Below, piece by piece: positions 8,512-15,272 of a stretch of DNA of 46,718 nucleotides. Source of the DNA: Desmonostoc muscorum FACHB-395 (lineage in GTDB: Bacteria > Cyanobacteriota > Cyanobacteriia > Cyanobacteriales > Nostocaceae); the NCBI RefSeq assembly GCF_014698035.1, contig NZ_JACJSF010000062.1:1-46718 (forward strand), read 5' to 3'. How positions within the stretch are numbered: position 1 is the stretch's first letter; every line of letters begins with the position of its first letter. Both the position numbers and the translations under genes were made by a program. The notes under the pieces were generated by a model. It saw only the letters and a list, made by a program, of their open reading frames with translations. It was not told the origin of the DNA and searched no databases.

Positions 8512-8882
8512 CCCATACTGTCTCGGACTTCTTTAATTGTTTCCAGAGAGATGTCTTGTTTTTCTCCAGCAAACTCGTTGTCAGGGGTGAGGAACAACAT
8601 ACAATGGCACTCTTTGCGTTCTCTCATTGGCACACAGGGACAGTTCCAATATGTGGCATGGACTTCAGCCTCTTTATCTTCATAATGGCGACAGGGACAT
8701 AAAGGCGCACCTAGTTCGTCTTTATGTTTGGCTAGTCCTTCAATCACAACTGCGGTAACAGAAGGTTCAGAACAAAAGTATGTTCCAGTACGCTTGGCGT
8801 ATTGTTCGGAAAAATGCCGCATTGCCTCTAGGCTTTTATCGCTGGATTTTGTGTTATGTTCTGATGTGATCATGTCGCTCAT
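8508..8882 (-). CDS. ftrC: Ferredoxin-thioredoxin reductase, catalytic (beta) subunit
   Basis: 124 residues. Passes electrons from photosynthetically reduced ferredoxin to thioredoxins, switching Calvin-cycle enzymes. All expected cysteines are present: CPC at 62-64, CPC at 81-83 and CHC at 92-94. By family pattern C62, C81, C83 and C92 hold the [4Fe-4S] cluster and C64/C94 form the active-site disulfide. The CPCRHYEDK and WNCPCVPMRERKECHCML motifs are diagnostic. The first gene of a two-gene operon with DUF309. The CBS-CP12 regulator about 4 kb away is a functional relative in light/dark redox control. Confidence 0.97.
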   Translation of the reverse strand: MSDMITSEHNTKSSDKSLEAMRHFSEQYAKRTGTYFCSEPSVTAVVIEGLAKHKDELGAPLCPCRHYEDKEAEVHATYWNCPCVPMRERKECHCMLFLTPDNEFAGEKQDISLETIKEVRDSMG

Positions 8883-9333
8883 AATTTAAATATTTCTTTG
8901 CATTGTACCTCAGTCACACTAAGGGATTACTGGGTGTATTTCCCCAACCTTAACCTTTCAAATTGTTTTACCTTTGTTCAAAGGCTGATATGTCCGGTGT
9001 GCTGGGATCGGACAAAATCTAGGAAATCATAGAAGTTTAACTTCTAAGCTAATCAAAATTCAAGTTGCATCTTGAGGCAGAATTTAAAAGTCAAGAGATT
9101 GATTTGTTCTCATCTACAAACGATACTTTGACACATCTAAGGGGAGATGCCAAGCACAATCCTTATGTCAGGCTTTGTTTGTTTATACATTAGTACTGAA
9201 TTCTCTTCATCATAACTTTATGAGACTTTATGAAAAAACTAAGTAATAACACTTATTTTTTGTGAGTTCGTGTATATTCTGAAAAGTGTGAAAAAAAAAG
9301 CACAAACTTATCAGGAGTTACAACTACTAACAC
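8883..9333. other. Divergent intergenic region
   Basis: 451 bases between ftrC (-) and the PEP-CTERM gene (+). No ORF was seen. An A-run (AAAAAAAAGC, 9291-9300) followed by CAGGAG at about 9311-9316 precedes the ATG at 9334; the latter is the probable ribosome binding site, with longer than usual spacing. Both promoters must lie here but were not resolved. Confidence 0.5.
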
Positions 9334-9993
9334 ATGAGTATTTCAACTTTTGCGAAAAAATTATCGACTGCTGCGATCGCAGTAACAGTAATTGTTTTGG
9401 GTATAGGAGCAGTAGCACAAGCAACTGTTTTAACATTTGATGATATAGCGCCTATTCCAGATAACGATCGGATTCCTAATGGTTACGGAGGATTGAATTG
9501 GGATAATTTTGACTATATAAATGGCTCGAATACTGCTCTCTCACTTACAGGCTATGACAATGGCAGAGTGTCAGGAGACTACGTGGCTTTCAACGGGTTT
9601 GGAGACACTGCCCTAGTAAGTGATGGTATTTTTAACTTCAACAGTGCTTACCTCACAGCTGCTTGGAATAATGGTTTGTCGGTTACTGTAGAAGGTTTTA
9701 AGAGCGGCGCAACCCTGTATTCAAAAACTGTGGTTGTAGATACGACGCAGCCAACTTTAGTTAATTTTGATTATCTTGGTATTGATGAATTAAGGTTCAC
9801 GTCATTTGGTGGAGTTGAGCCAGATTATCTTATAGAGACGGGTGGTAGTGGGACACAGTTTGCGCTAGATAACTTTACCTTTAATGAAAAAGTTACATCT
9901 GTCCCCGAACCTACATTGCTACCAGCGATACTGTCAATAGCTACTGTAAGCGCTGGTTCAGTATTAAGACGTAAACAGTTAAAGCAAAGTTAA
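9334..9993 (+). CDS. Exported PEP-CTERM protein
   Basis: 219 residues. Signal peptide at 1-30 (LSTAAIAVTVIVLGIGAVAQA). The C-terminus has the sorting signal: VPEPTLLPAILSIATVSAG, then basic RRKQLKQ, that is PEP motif, hydrophobic helix and positive tail recognised by exosortase. The middle (LTFDDI, NGYGGLNWDNFDYINGS, VAFNGFG, DELRFTSFGG) is the beta-sandwich type often found in secreted PEP-CTERM proteins. It is probably surface-exposed or extracellular. No exosortase gene is in the window. A single gene with divergent and convergent neighbours. Confidence 0.88.
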   Translation: MSISTFAKKLSTAAIAVTVIVLGIGAVAQATVLTFDDIAPIPDNDRIPNGYGGLNWDNFDYINGSNTALSLTGYDNGRVSGDYVAFNGFGDTALVSDGIFNFNSAYLTAAWNNGLSVTVEGFKSGATLYSKTVVVDTTQPTLVNFDYLGIDELRFTSFGGVEPDYLIETGGSGTQFALDNFTFNEKVTSVPEPTLLPAILSIATVSAGSVLRRKQLKQS

Positions 9994-10139
9994 CTTAAGC
10001 CTTGCACTTTGCCCGAAGAACTAGAAGTCGTGGCTACACAAACAAAGTTTACCTCTGTAGGCTAAAAGTTTTACAATCTGTAAAGCTAGATTTTGTTTGT
10101 ATAGCCCTTCTAGCATGTGTTTTTTGCCGAAGGTATTAA

Positions 10140-11324
10140 TTAATACGAATTTAATGTTTTTTGGAGCTGGGGTTGTAGTGCGCGTAGGCGTAGCCCGTCG
10201 GAGACATCGCTTTGCAAAACTATACCAGGGTGTTCCCAATTGATTACTTCTTGTTCATCTGGTGCGGAAATATTTGGCCATAAAACCCAGCGACTACCTT
10301 GAGGAAGAGTAGCAAGGCTTAGAGGGTTTTGAGTTAGCCAAATCAAGGGATAATTTTTAGGAACTACTGAACTGGCATCTTCTAAGGCTGCAGTTGCTGC
10401 TAAGGTTTCTAGAACGAAGCGATCACCTTTAATTAAATTTGTTGATGCTGTCCATAGTTGCACCTGTAATTCTTGTTGCTGTGCATAAAAGTACAGAGAT
10501 GCTGCGGCAATTACTGCTTGTTCAAAGTTTTCTTCTTCCCAATTGCTAGCACTGTCAAGGGCAATAACTATTTCTTGTCCACCTGTTACCATTTCTAACT
10601 CCCGTACCCTTAATTCTCCATAGCGGGCACTAGTTCGCCAGTGAATCAGACGAGTAGGATCTCCAAGACGATATGGGCGGAGCGATCGCACCAGCCCTGT
10701 TGTAGCTGTCTGCAAAGGTCTACCACGAGGGTCGCCCCTTTTGCTCTCTTCTTGCCCCATTTCGTCTACTAAGGGGCAGGTAGCCAAGGGTAACACAGTG
10801 GGATAAACGATCGCTGTGGCAGCACAATCACGCTGACGGCGACACCAAAATAATCCCAAAGGCGCACCAGAACCAAGTTCGACTGTGTGCCAGCGATAAA
10901 CGCCCCGGCGCTGAGTCGGGTGGTAATATACCCAACGGTAACTACCTTGGCTCGGAATTGTTTCGATTGCCTTTTGTACTGGTTTCCCTAAGACGAAGGG
11001 CAGTATATCTTCAACTTGCAATAAGCTTACAGGCTGCTGTGTCTGATTGCAGATTTCTAATTCCACTGTTAAATCGTCACCGGCTGATACTGGTTGCATA
11101 GGACGGCGGGTGATCGATAGACCTGTGAGCGATCGCGGCGGTAAGATAGCTGCTACACTCAAAAGGGCAAAACTAATGCCGCTAATGGCATACAGCCAAC
11201 CAGCCATCGTATTGATACCTGCGCCAAAAAAACAAATAGCGGTTACTGCTAGCACCCAACCGCCATAAGTAGGGGCACAAGCGCGGATTTCTAACCAATT
11301 GGTGATGGGTTTGATGATTTTCAT
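10140..11324 (-). CDS. DUF58 family membrane protein
   Basis: 394 residues. Two N-terminal hydrophobic segments (about 20-60) anchor it; then a beta-rich region, then the DUF58 signature VRSLRPYRLGDPTRLIHWR near 213-232 followed by RTSARYGELRVRELE and a von Willebrand-like GGQEIVIALDSAS. DUF58 proteins usually pair with MoxR AAA ATPases and transglutaminases; no such gene is adjacent here. The last about 20 codons (SDVSDGLRLRALQPQLQ) are made by a dispersed GTAGGCGTAGCCCGTCG repeat (10182-10211), so the native C-terminus has been replaced or extended. Confidence 0.87.
   Translation of the reverse strand: MKIIKPITNWLEIRACAPTYGGWVLAVTAICFFGAGINTMAGWLYAISGISFALLSVAAILPPRSLTGLSITRRPMQPVSAGDDLTVELEICNQTQQPVSLLQVEDILPFVLGKPVQKAIETIPSQGSYRWVYYHPTQRRGVYRWHTVELGSGAPLGLFWCRRQRDCAATAIVYPTVLPLATCPLVDEMGQEESKRGDPRGRPLQTATTGLVRSLRPYRLGDPTRLIHWRTSARYGELRVRELEMVTGGQEIVIALDSASNWEEENFEQAVIAAASLYFYAQQQELQVQLWTASTNLIKGDRFVLETLAATAALEDASSVVPKNYPLIWLTQNPLSLATLPQGSRWVLWPNISAPDEQEVINWEHPGIVLQSDVSDGLRLRALQPQLQKTLNSY
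10182..10211. repeat. Dispersed GCGTAGGCGTAGCCCGTCG repeat inside the DUF58 gene
   Basis: About 30 bp reading GCGTAGGCGTAGCCCGTCG followed by GAGACATCGCT. Near-identical copies lie at 30893-30922 and 46329-46358, with degenerate ones at 12181-12200, 13093-13115 and 13187-13210. Here it is in frame within the 3' end of the DUF58 gene. Confidence 0.85.
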
Positions 11325-11428
11325 GTTTCTTTTTTAACCCAAGACCACCAAAAATTCACAGTGTCTCATGGGTTGTGCCTGATGTCCTTATCAAAACCGC
11401 TCTAAAATTCGGTTGACTGCGGTGCAAT

Positions 11429-11815
11429 TTACCACAATATCTGCACAGGATAATTTTCAAACACGCTATCTCTACTAATTACAGGTATGCTCTCCACCAA
11501 ACTTTGAGAAATTATGAGCCGATCAAATGGATCTTTATGATAAAAAGGCAGCTTTGCTAACTCATCTAAATGTTCTGGTCGTATTTCAAGCAATTCGATA
11601 GCGTTACCATAAACCTGTTGCTTAACCAACTCAGTAAAAGTCATTTCCAGTTTTAGCTTGTCGATACTGACCTTGATAGAAATTTCCCAAAGACTCGCAA
11701 TACTCAAAAATCTTTGATTTCCCCGATCTTCAATCAGGTTTTTTGCTGTGCCACTGAGATTGAAACTGCCTTCAATAAACCATAAAAACGTATGGGTGTC
11801 GAGCAGGAGCTTCAT
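11429..11815 (-). CDS. PIN-domain toxin (VapC-like)
   Basis: 128 residues. Predicted Mg-dependent ribonuclease toxin. The PIN acidic residues are present: D6 in LLLDTHTFLW, E44 in SLWEISIK, D95/D98 in HKDPFDRLI and D116 in VISRDSVF. This DTHTFLWF/KDPFDRL subtype normally pairs with Phd/YefM antitoxins, and one lies just upstream with a 4-base ATGA overlap. Full length; no sign of decay. RNA target unknown. Confidence 0.92.
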   Translation of the reverse strand: MKLLLDTHTFLWFIEGSFNLSGTAKNLIEDRGNQRFLSIASLWEISIKVSIDKLKLEMTFTELVKQQVYGNAIELLEIRPEHLDELAKLPFYHKDPFDRLIISQSLVESIPVISRDSVFENYPVQILW

Positions 11816-12039
11816 GGAGCGTATTCCTCAAAATCTGCCAGTGGATCATCAAAATCATCTGACATTTTTACTAAACCTCTAGCACTACCAAACTTGGGGT
11901 GTGCTTCTACTCCACCAAGTGGCACAATTTTGAAAGATGTCCCATCATTGCGCGTGATGATGACTTCTTCTCCACCAGCTACCTCTTCAATTAATTCTGC
12001 TAGGCGAGTCTCAGCTTCTTTCAAATTAACTTGGTGCAT
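11812..12039 (-). CDS. Phd/YefM-type antitoxin
   Basis: 75 residues. The N-terminal MHQVNLKEAETRLAELIEEV and EEVIITRNDGTSFKIVPL match the Phd/YefM DNA-binding fold, which represses its own operon and neutralises the PIN toxin through the C-terminal part (MSDDFDDPLADFEEYAP). Its stop overlaps the toxin start (11812-11815), the usual antitoxin-first order. Confidence 0.9.
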   Translation of the reverse strand: MHQVNLKEAETRLAELIEEVAGGEEVIITRNDGTSFKIVPLGGVEAHPKFGSARGLVKMSDDFDDPLADFEEYAP

Positions 12040-12207
12040 TGATAGTCTTTACCAAAACCAGATGTTTTGAATATAACTTTTTCGTCAGTTATTGGCTCAA
12101 GGAGCTTTTCACGGGGCAATAAAGACGGAATGCGAACGCCTAGCTTCCCATAGGTATTGCTTTCTATAAGAATTACTGCTGGCTATACGCCTACGCGCAG
12201 TTCATTT

Positions 12208-12333
12208 TTACTTAAAATTTTGACAAATGTACCGTAAGGGCAATCGCTTTCTGTAAAAATCTGCTTCCTGAAAAGAAACACCATATTTCTCAAGGTTTAG
12301 TGTTGCTTTGTCTGGATTCCATTCAAATTCCAT
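12208..12333 (-). pseudogene. Truncated BrnT-like toxin remnant
   Basis: A 41-codon frame starting at the ATG at 12333 reads MEFEWNPDKATLNLEKYGVS then FQEADFYRK, which is the N-terminal third of a BrnT toxin (MEFEWD-KA--N--KHGVSF-EA). It then runs into unrelated residues and stops, and a degenerate dispersed repeat (12181-12200) lies just beyond. No matching BrnA follows. It is interpreted as a broken relative of the intact brnT at 12726-13022. Confidence 0.7.
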
Positions 12334-12405
12334 TTACAGATATCTTTGCCTTTCCTTTCCAGAATTTAACAGGCTGTTTGTTGATCAAAAGCCACAAAGT
12401 CATTG

Positions 12406-12444
12406 ACTCAAGAATTTGACTAAATTTACAGCAAGGGCGATCGC
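12406..12444. repeat. 39-bp direct repeat, left copy
   Basis: ACTCAAGAATTTGACTAAAT followed by TTACAGCAAGGGCGATCGC; it matches 13982-14020 at 35 of 39 positions in the same orientation. The two copies bracket the BrnT/BrnA and second PIN pairs. Confidence 0.8.
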
Positions 12445-12451
12445 AATTGAA

Positions 12452-12736
12452 CTATTTTTGAGTAACTTCACTGAGGGCTTCATGGATAACCTCATCGCTA
12501 ACACCATGACGCTTCAAACTAGCAATCAGTGCTGAGATAGTATCATCCTCTAGTCGTTCCAGATCAACTCTTAGCCCTTGTCCAATATAGGCACGCATTA
12601 ACGGCTGATAGCCAGAAAATCCCAGTAATGGCGCTATTCTTTTCAAATCTTCAATGACATCTTCGGGAATGCGAATTGTGATTGTAGTCATTGGACGATT
12701 TTTATCGAGTCGCTTTTTCAGTGCTTCAGCTTTCAT
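12452..12736 (-). CDS. brnA: BrnA-type (ribbon-helix-helix) antitoxin
   Basis: 94 residues. A basic N-terminus is followed by MTTITIRIPEDVIEDLKRIA and a helix (LMRAYIGQGLRVDLERL), a ribbon-helix-helix pattern of the BrnA/CopG kind. It follows BrnT with an 11-base overlap, the toxin-first order that is typical of brnTA. Expected to bind BrnT and repress the shared promoter at 13030-13059. The name rests on position and fold; CopG-family antitoxin is the safer general label. Confidence 0.82.
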   Translation of the reverse strand: MKAEALKKRLDKNRPMTTITIRIPEDVIEDLKRIAPLLGFSGYQPLMRAYIGQGLRVDLERLEDDTISALIASLKRHGVSDEVIHEALSEVTQK

Positions 12737-13022
12737 AATATTCTCGCTCCTTGCGTGTTGCTTTACGAGCTGAAATGATCCGAATTATGTCGTTTTCACG
12801 TTCAATGTAGACGACATACAGAAGATTCCACCGTCTGTCTAAGCCAATAACAGCATCTCTTTCTTCATCATTGCGACTTGCATCAACAACCACTAAAAAC
12901 GGATCGAAAAATGCCTCTGTGGCTTGCTGAAATGTCACGCCATCATGATTGCTGGGATTTATCCAAGCTTTTTCTTCGTTCCAAACGAAAGTGACACCAT
13001 TAAGCACGAAATACACATCCAT
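12726..13022 (-). CDS. brnT: BrnT-type ribonuclease toxin
   Basis: 98 residues. Matches BrnT: FVWNEEKAWINPSNHDGVTF, then QQATEAFFDPF, then ERDAVIGLDRRWNLLYVVYIER and IRIISARKATRKEREYYES. The last motif (RIISAR-AT--ER--YE) is the family hallmark and includes residues linked to RNase activity. Reads as intact, unlike the remnant at 12208. First gene of the operon, with a strong promoter directly upstream. Confidence 0.92.
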   Translation of the reverse strand: MDVYFVLNGVTFVWNEEKAWINPSNHDGVTFQQATEAFFDPFLVVVDASRNDEERDAVIGLDRRWNLLYVVYIERENDIIRIISARKATRKEREYYES

Positions 13023-13029
13023 ACCTTAC

Positions 13030-13059
13030 ATAGTAGACATTGTGTATTTACGTTGTCAA
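13030..13059 (-). promoter_or_regulatory. Sigma-70-type promoter of brnTA
   Basis: On the minus strand TTGACA (13059-13054) and TACTAT (13035-13030) are separated by 18 bases, and the brnT ATG (13022-13020) follows after only 7 bases, so the leader is very short. AAGG lies just before the ATG. The TACATAGTAGACATTGT stretch over the -10 is partly palindromic and is a plausible operator for autorepression. Confidence 0.65.
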
Positions 13060-13092
13060 TACGTTTTATGAAACAGAGATATTTCCGTAAGG

Positions 13093-13210
13093 GCGATGTC
13101 TACGACGGGCGTAGATGCAGCACTGTAAATCTCTGCTATGGTTTTGCGATCGCTTTCTCTAAGAATACCTATTGGCTAGGGATTTCCACGACGGGCTACA
13201 CCTACGCGCA
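13093..13210. repeat. Two degenerate dispersed repeats
   Basis: GCGATGTCTACGACGGGCGT (13093 on) and CACGACGGGCTACACCTACG (13187 on) are inverted, partly decayed versions of the GCGTAGGCGTAGCCCGTCG repeat. They fill the gap between brnT and the second PIN gene, which otherwise holds nothing recognisable. Confidence 0.7.
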
Positions 13211-13281
13211 GGTCATTCAAACAGACATCCATCCTAGCGTTGCTAAACCTCATCTAAATCGTGATTTGGTTACTCATTGCT

Positions 13282-13692
13282 TCAGACTGAAATAATTTCA
13301 AAGGTGTCTTGATGACCAATTCGATAAAATAAGAAATCAGAATCAAGAGTGAGAATTTGACGATACCCTGTCTTTTCAGCCGTCAAAACCAACGTTGCAT
13401 CTGCTAAATCCATTGGGCGATCGCGGTATTGTTCCATCAGCGCCAACAAACGGCTGTAATCACTTTCCTGAATCTCGTAAACGATCAGCAATTTATCTAA
13501 AAGAAGCTGCCCCAACTGTTTTTGCATTTGCCAGCCGCCACGATGCAGGGCAAGATACATAGCTTCTGTTAGGCATGACCAGGTTGTGACCAGAGGCTTT
13601 GCTAAACGCATCACTGCGATTTTATAAGCATTGTGCTGAGGCTGAGTGGGATCAACTAAACACAATAAGACTCCTGCATCGCACAGGATCAT
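13282..13692 (-). CDS. PIN-domain toxin, second module
   Basis: 136 residues. Predicted PIN ribonuclease with D5 (MILCDAGVLL), E43 (CLTEAMYLA), D95/D98 (PMDLADATLV) and D117/D119 (LTLDSDF). This subgroup differs from the PIN toxin at 11429 (CDAGVL against LDTHTFLW), so the two modules are not recent duplicates. The gene overlaps the preceding antitoxin by 4 bases (13689-13692). Appears intact. Confidence 0.9.
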   Translation of the reverse strand: MILCDAGVLLCLVDPTQPQHNAYKIAVMRLAKPLVTTWSCLTEAMYLALHRGGWQMQKQLGQLLLDKLLIVYEIQESDYSRLLALMEQYRDRPMDLADATLVLTAEKTGYRQILTLDSDFLFYRIGHQDTFEIISV

Positions 13693-13949
13693 AGCTCTAG
13701 CCCTTGTTGCCGATATTTGTTGAGTAGGAGTTGCTGATAGTTGCTGACTGCTTCAGGTGGAGATACCTCTAGGCAATCCACAGCCTCAAACCATTGTGAC
13801 CATTTTTCCACAAGTGGTTCATCAGGCTGAGTGTCAGCAATTTTAACTTGATGTTTGTGGATCACAAAATCAATGAAGTCGGTCACTTCTTGCAAGAGTG
13901 GTTCAGAAAGTTGCTGCAATTTTGCGATCGCAGTTTCACGAATAGTCAT
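13689..13949 (-). CDS. Antitoxin partner of the second PIN toxin (DUF2281-like)
   Basis: 86 residues. The N-terminus TIRETAIAKLQQLSEPLLQE followed by VTDFIDFVI is typical of small cyanobacterial antitoxins that precede PIN genes (DUF2281/VapB-like). The C-terminal part (PLVEKWSQWFEAVDCLEVSP) probably docks into the toxin. Order and overlap with the PIN gene support the role; the exact family is inferred by eye. Confidence 0.8.
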   Translation of the reverse strand: MTIRETAIAKLQQLSEPLLQEVTDFIDFVIHKHQVKIADTQPDEPLVEKWSQWFEAVDCLEVSPPEAVSNYQQLLLNKYRQQGLEL

Positions 13950-13981
13950 GATAATTGCCTTTTTTAGTCCTCTTCATTGTT

Positions 13982-14020
13982 ACTCAAAGATTTGACTAAA
14001 TGTACAGCAATGGCGATCGC
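13982..14020. repeat. 39-bp direct repeat, right copy
   Basis: ACTCAAAGATTTGACTAAAT followed by GTACAGCAATGGCGATCGC, a 35/39 match to 12406-12444. It lies between the second antitoxin start and the stop of the TIR-like gene. On the minus strand both copies are open (AIAIAVHLVKSLS-like), so they may be the 3' tail of a lost gene duplicated with the modules. Confidence 0.8.
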
Positions 14021-14031
14021 TTCCCACGCGT

Positions 14032-15150
14032 TCACACCAAGCCTTCACGCTCAAGAACCATACGAACGTCCTCAAAACAAGCTTTAATGTTCCCGCGTGG
14101 AAAGTTAATATAACCAAGTCCATCAACATTGGAAAAGTTTTCACAGCCTTCTTCTAAAAGGATAATTGCGCGTGTGAAACCCAAGCGTCCTTGAAAAAGA
14201 CCTGCTTCATGTATGACATTCATTCTTGCACGGAGCTTGAGATCGCTTTGTTCATCTTCAGCAGTCATTATCAAAAATGCGATCGCTGCACTGTCGAGCA
14301 TCTGCGATAAGCGCACAGTATTAGTGATTCCAGCAATTGGAACCCGATTGAATTCATCCCAAGGTAGTTTCAATCGCTCACTGATAAAGTCTTTGAGATC
14401 CCTCCACAACAGTGATCTTCCGTGTCCAATAAAGATATGTGTACCTGGTTGAGATGAGTACATATAAGTGCGAGACTTCTTGGTTAAGTGTAATGCTAGC
14501 CGATTTGCTATTTTCTTTAAACTTTCTGCTACTGTGGCAGGTGATTGAACAGCCAACAACTGTGCTTGAAGATAAATATGTGGCGGGGTTTGAGAGCCAG
14601 ACAGTACAGCAACCCTGTCACGCGAAAAAAATTGTCCACCGCCTCGAAGATAATCAACAAACTCCCCTACAGAGGATGTTTTACATAGTTCAGCTTCTTG
14701 TTTGAGCCGATCTAGGTATGTGTCTTCTCCACTAGCCAAGCAAGAAAAAATTATCGATATTAATTCTTCTCGTAAATCAGGAATCTCTTCATTTGCATAA
14801 TTAGCAAGTTCGTTTAGTTGCTCTAACGAAAAATTGATTGCCTTCGATTTTAGAATGTTATAGATAGAATCGAAGTCATATTCACACCAATCACCCCTAG
14901 TTTCGTTAGAGAATCCATCTGAAAGCCCCCATTCTTGACTAAATCGTGCACCGGGTGGAACTGGTTGAAGTTGGTTGTAATAGACACGGGAATGATATCC
15001 AAGCCATGAGCCAGACCAAGATTTTGCTGCCTGGTTAACTGCTTCTTGCAATGTTTTTATTGACTTAGCTACATCAGAAGATTCAAATTGTGCAACGATT
15101 TCAGAACAAATAGATTTGATGCGGTCAAGAGAATCACGCAAGTCATCCAT
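14032..15150 (-). CDS. TIR-like nucleotide-binding domain protein with unassigned N-terminal domain
   Basis: 372 residues, soluble. The C-terminal third (about 238-372) fits the predicted nucleotide-binding TIR-like family (PF10137 type): THIFIGHGRS at the start of the fold, then QMLDSAAIAFLIMTAED, then RARMNVIHEAGLFQGRLG with the conserved Glu near 314, then IILLEEGCENFSNVDGLGY. In characterised relatives this domain is an NAD-cleaving or signal-sensing effector in anti-phage systems; that is family knowledge, not shown here. The N-terminal 235 residues (SWSGSWLGYHSRVYY, PPGARFSQEWGL, GDWCEYDFDSIYNIL) match no domain I can name and may be the sensor. It neighbours three toxin-antitoxin pairs. 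No cyclase gene is nearby. Confidence 0.82.
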   Translation of the reverse strand: MDDLRDSLDRIKSICSEIVAQFESSDVAKSIKTLQEAVNQAAKSWSGSWLGYHSRVYYNQLQPVPPGARFSQEWGLSDGFSNETRGDWCEYDFDSIYNILKSKAINFSLEQLNELANYANEEIPDLREELISIIFSCLASGEDTYLDRLKQEAELCKTSSVGEFVDYLRGGGQFFSRDRVAVLSGSQTPPHIYLQAQLLAVQSPATVAESLKKIANRLALHLTKKSRTYMYSSQPGTHIFIGHGRSLLWRDLKDFISERLKLPWDEFNRVPIAGITNTVRLSQMLDSAAIAFLIMTAEDEQSDLKLRARMNVIHEAGLFQGRLGFTRAIILLEEGCENFSNVDGLGYINFPRGNIKACFEDVRMVLEREGLV

Positions 15151-15227
15151 CGAAATATATACTCAATCTATGTTTGCGATTTTAAATGTAGTTTAACATT
15201 TGAAAAATGTTGTAGCGAACCAACTAA

Positions 15228-15249
15228 AAAGCCCGCATTGGCGGGCTTT
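15228..15249 (-). terminator. Terminator of typA
   Basis: AAAGCCCGC, loop ATTG, GCGGGCTTT: a perfect 9-bp stem 24 bases past the typA stop. On the minus strand it is followed by a T-run (complement of AAAAA at 15226-15230). It isolates the TIR-like gene from typA transcription. Confidence 0.88.
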
Positions 15250-15272
15250 CTAAATCAATTAAGAATTCTTAC

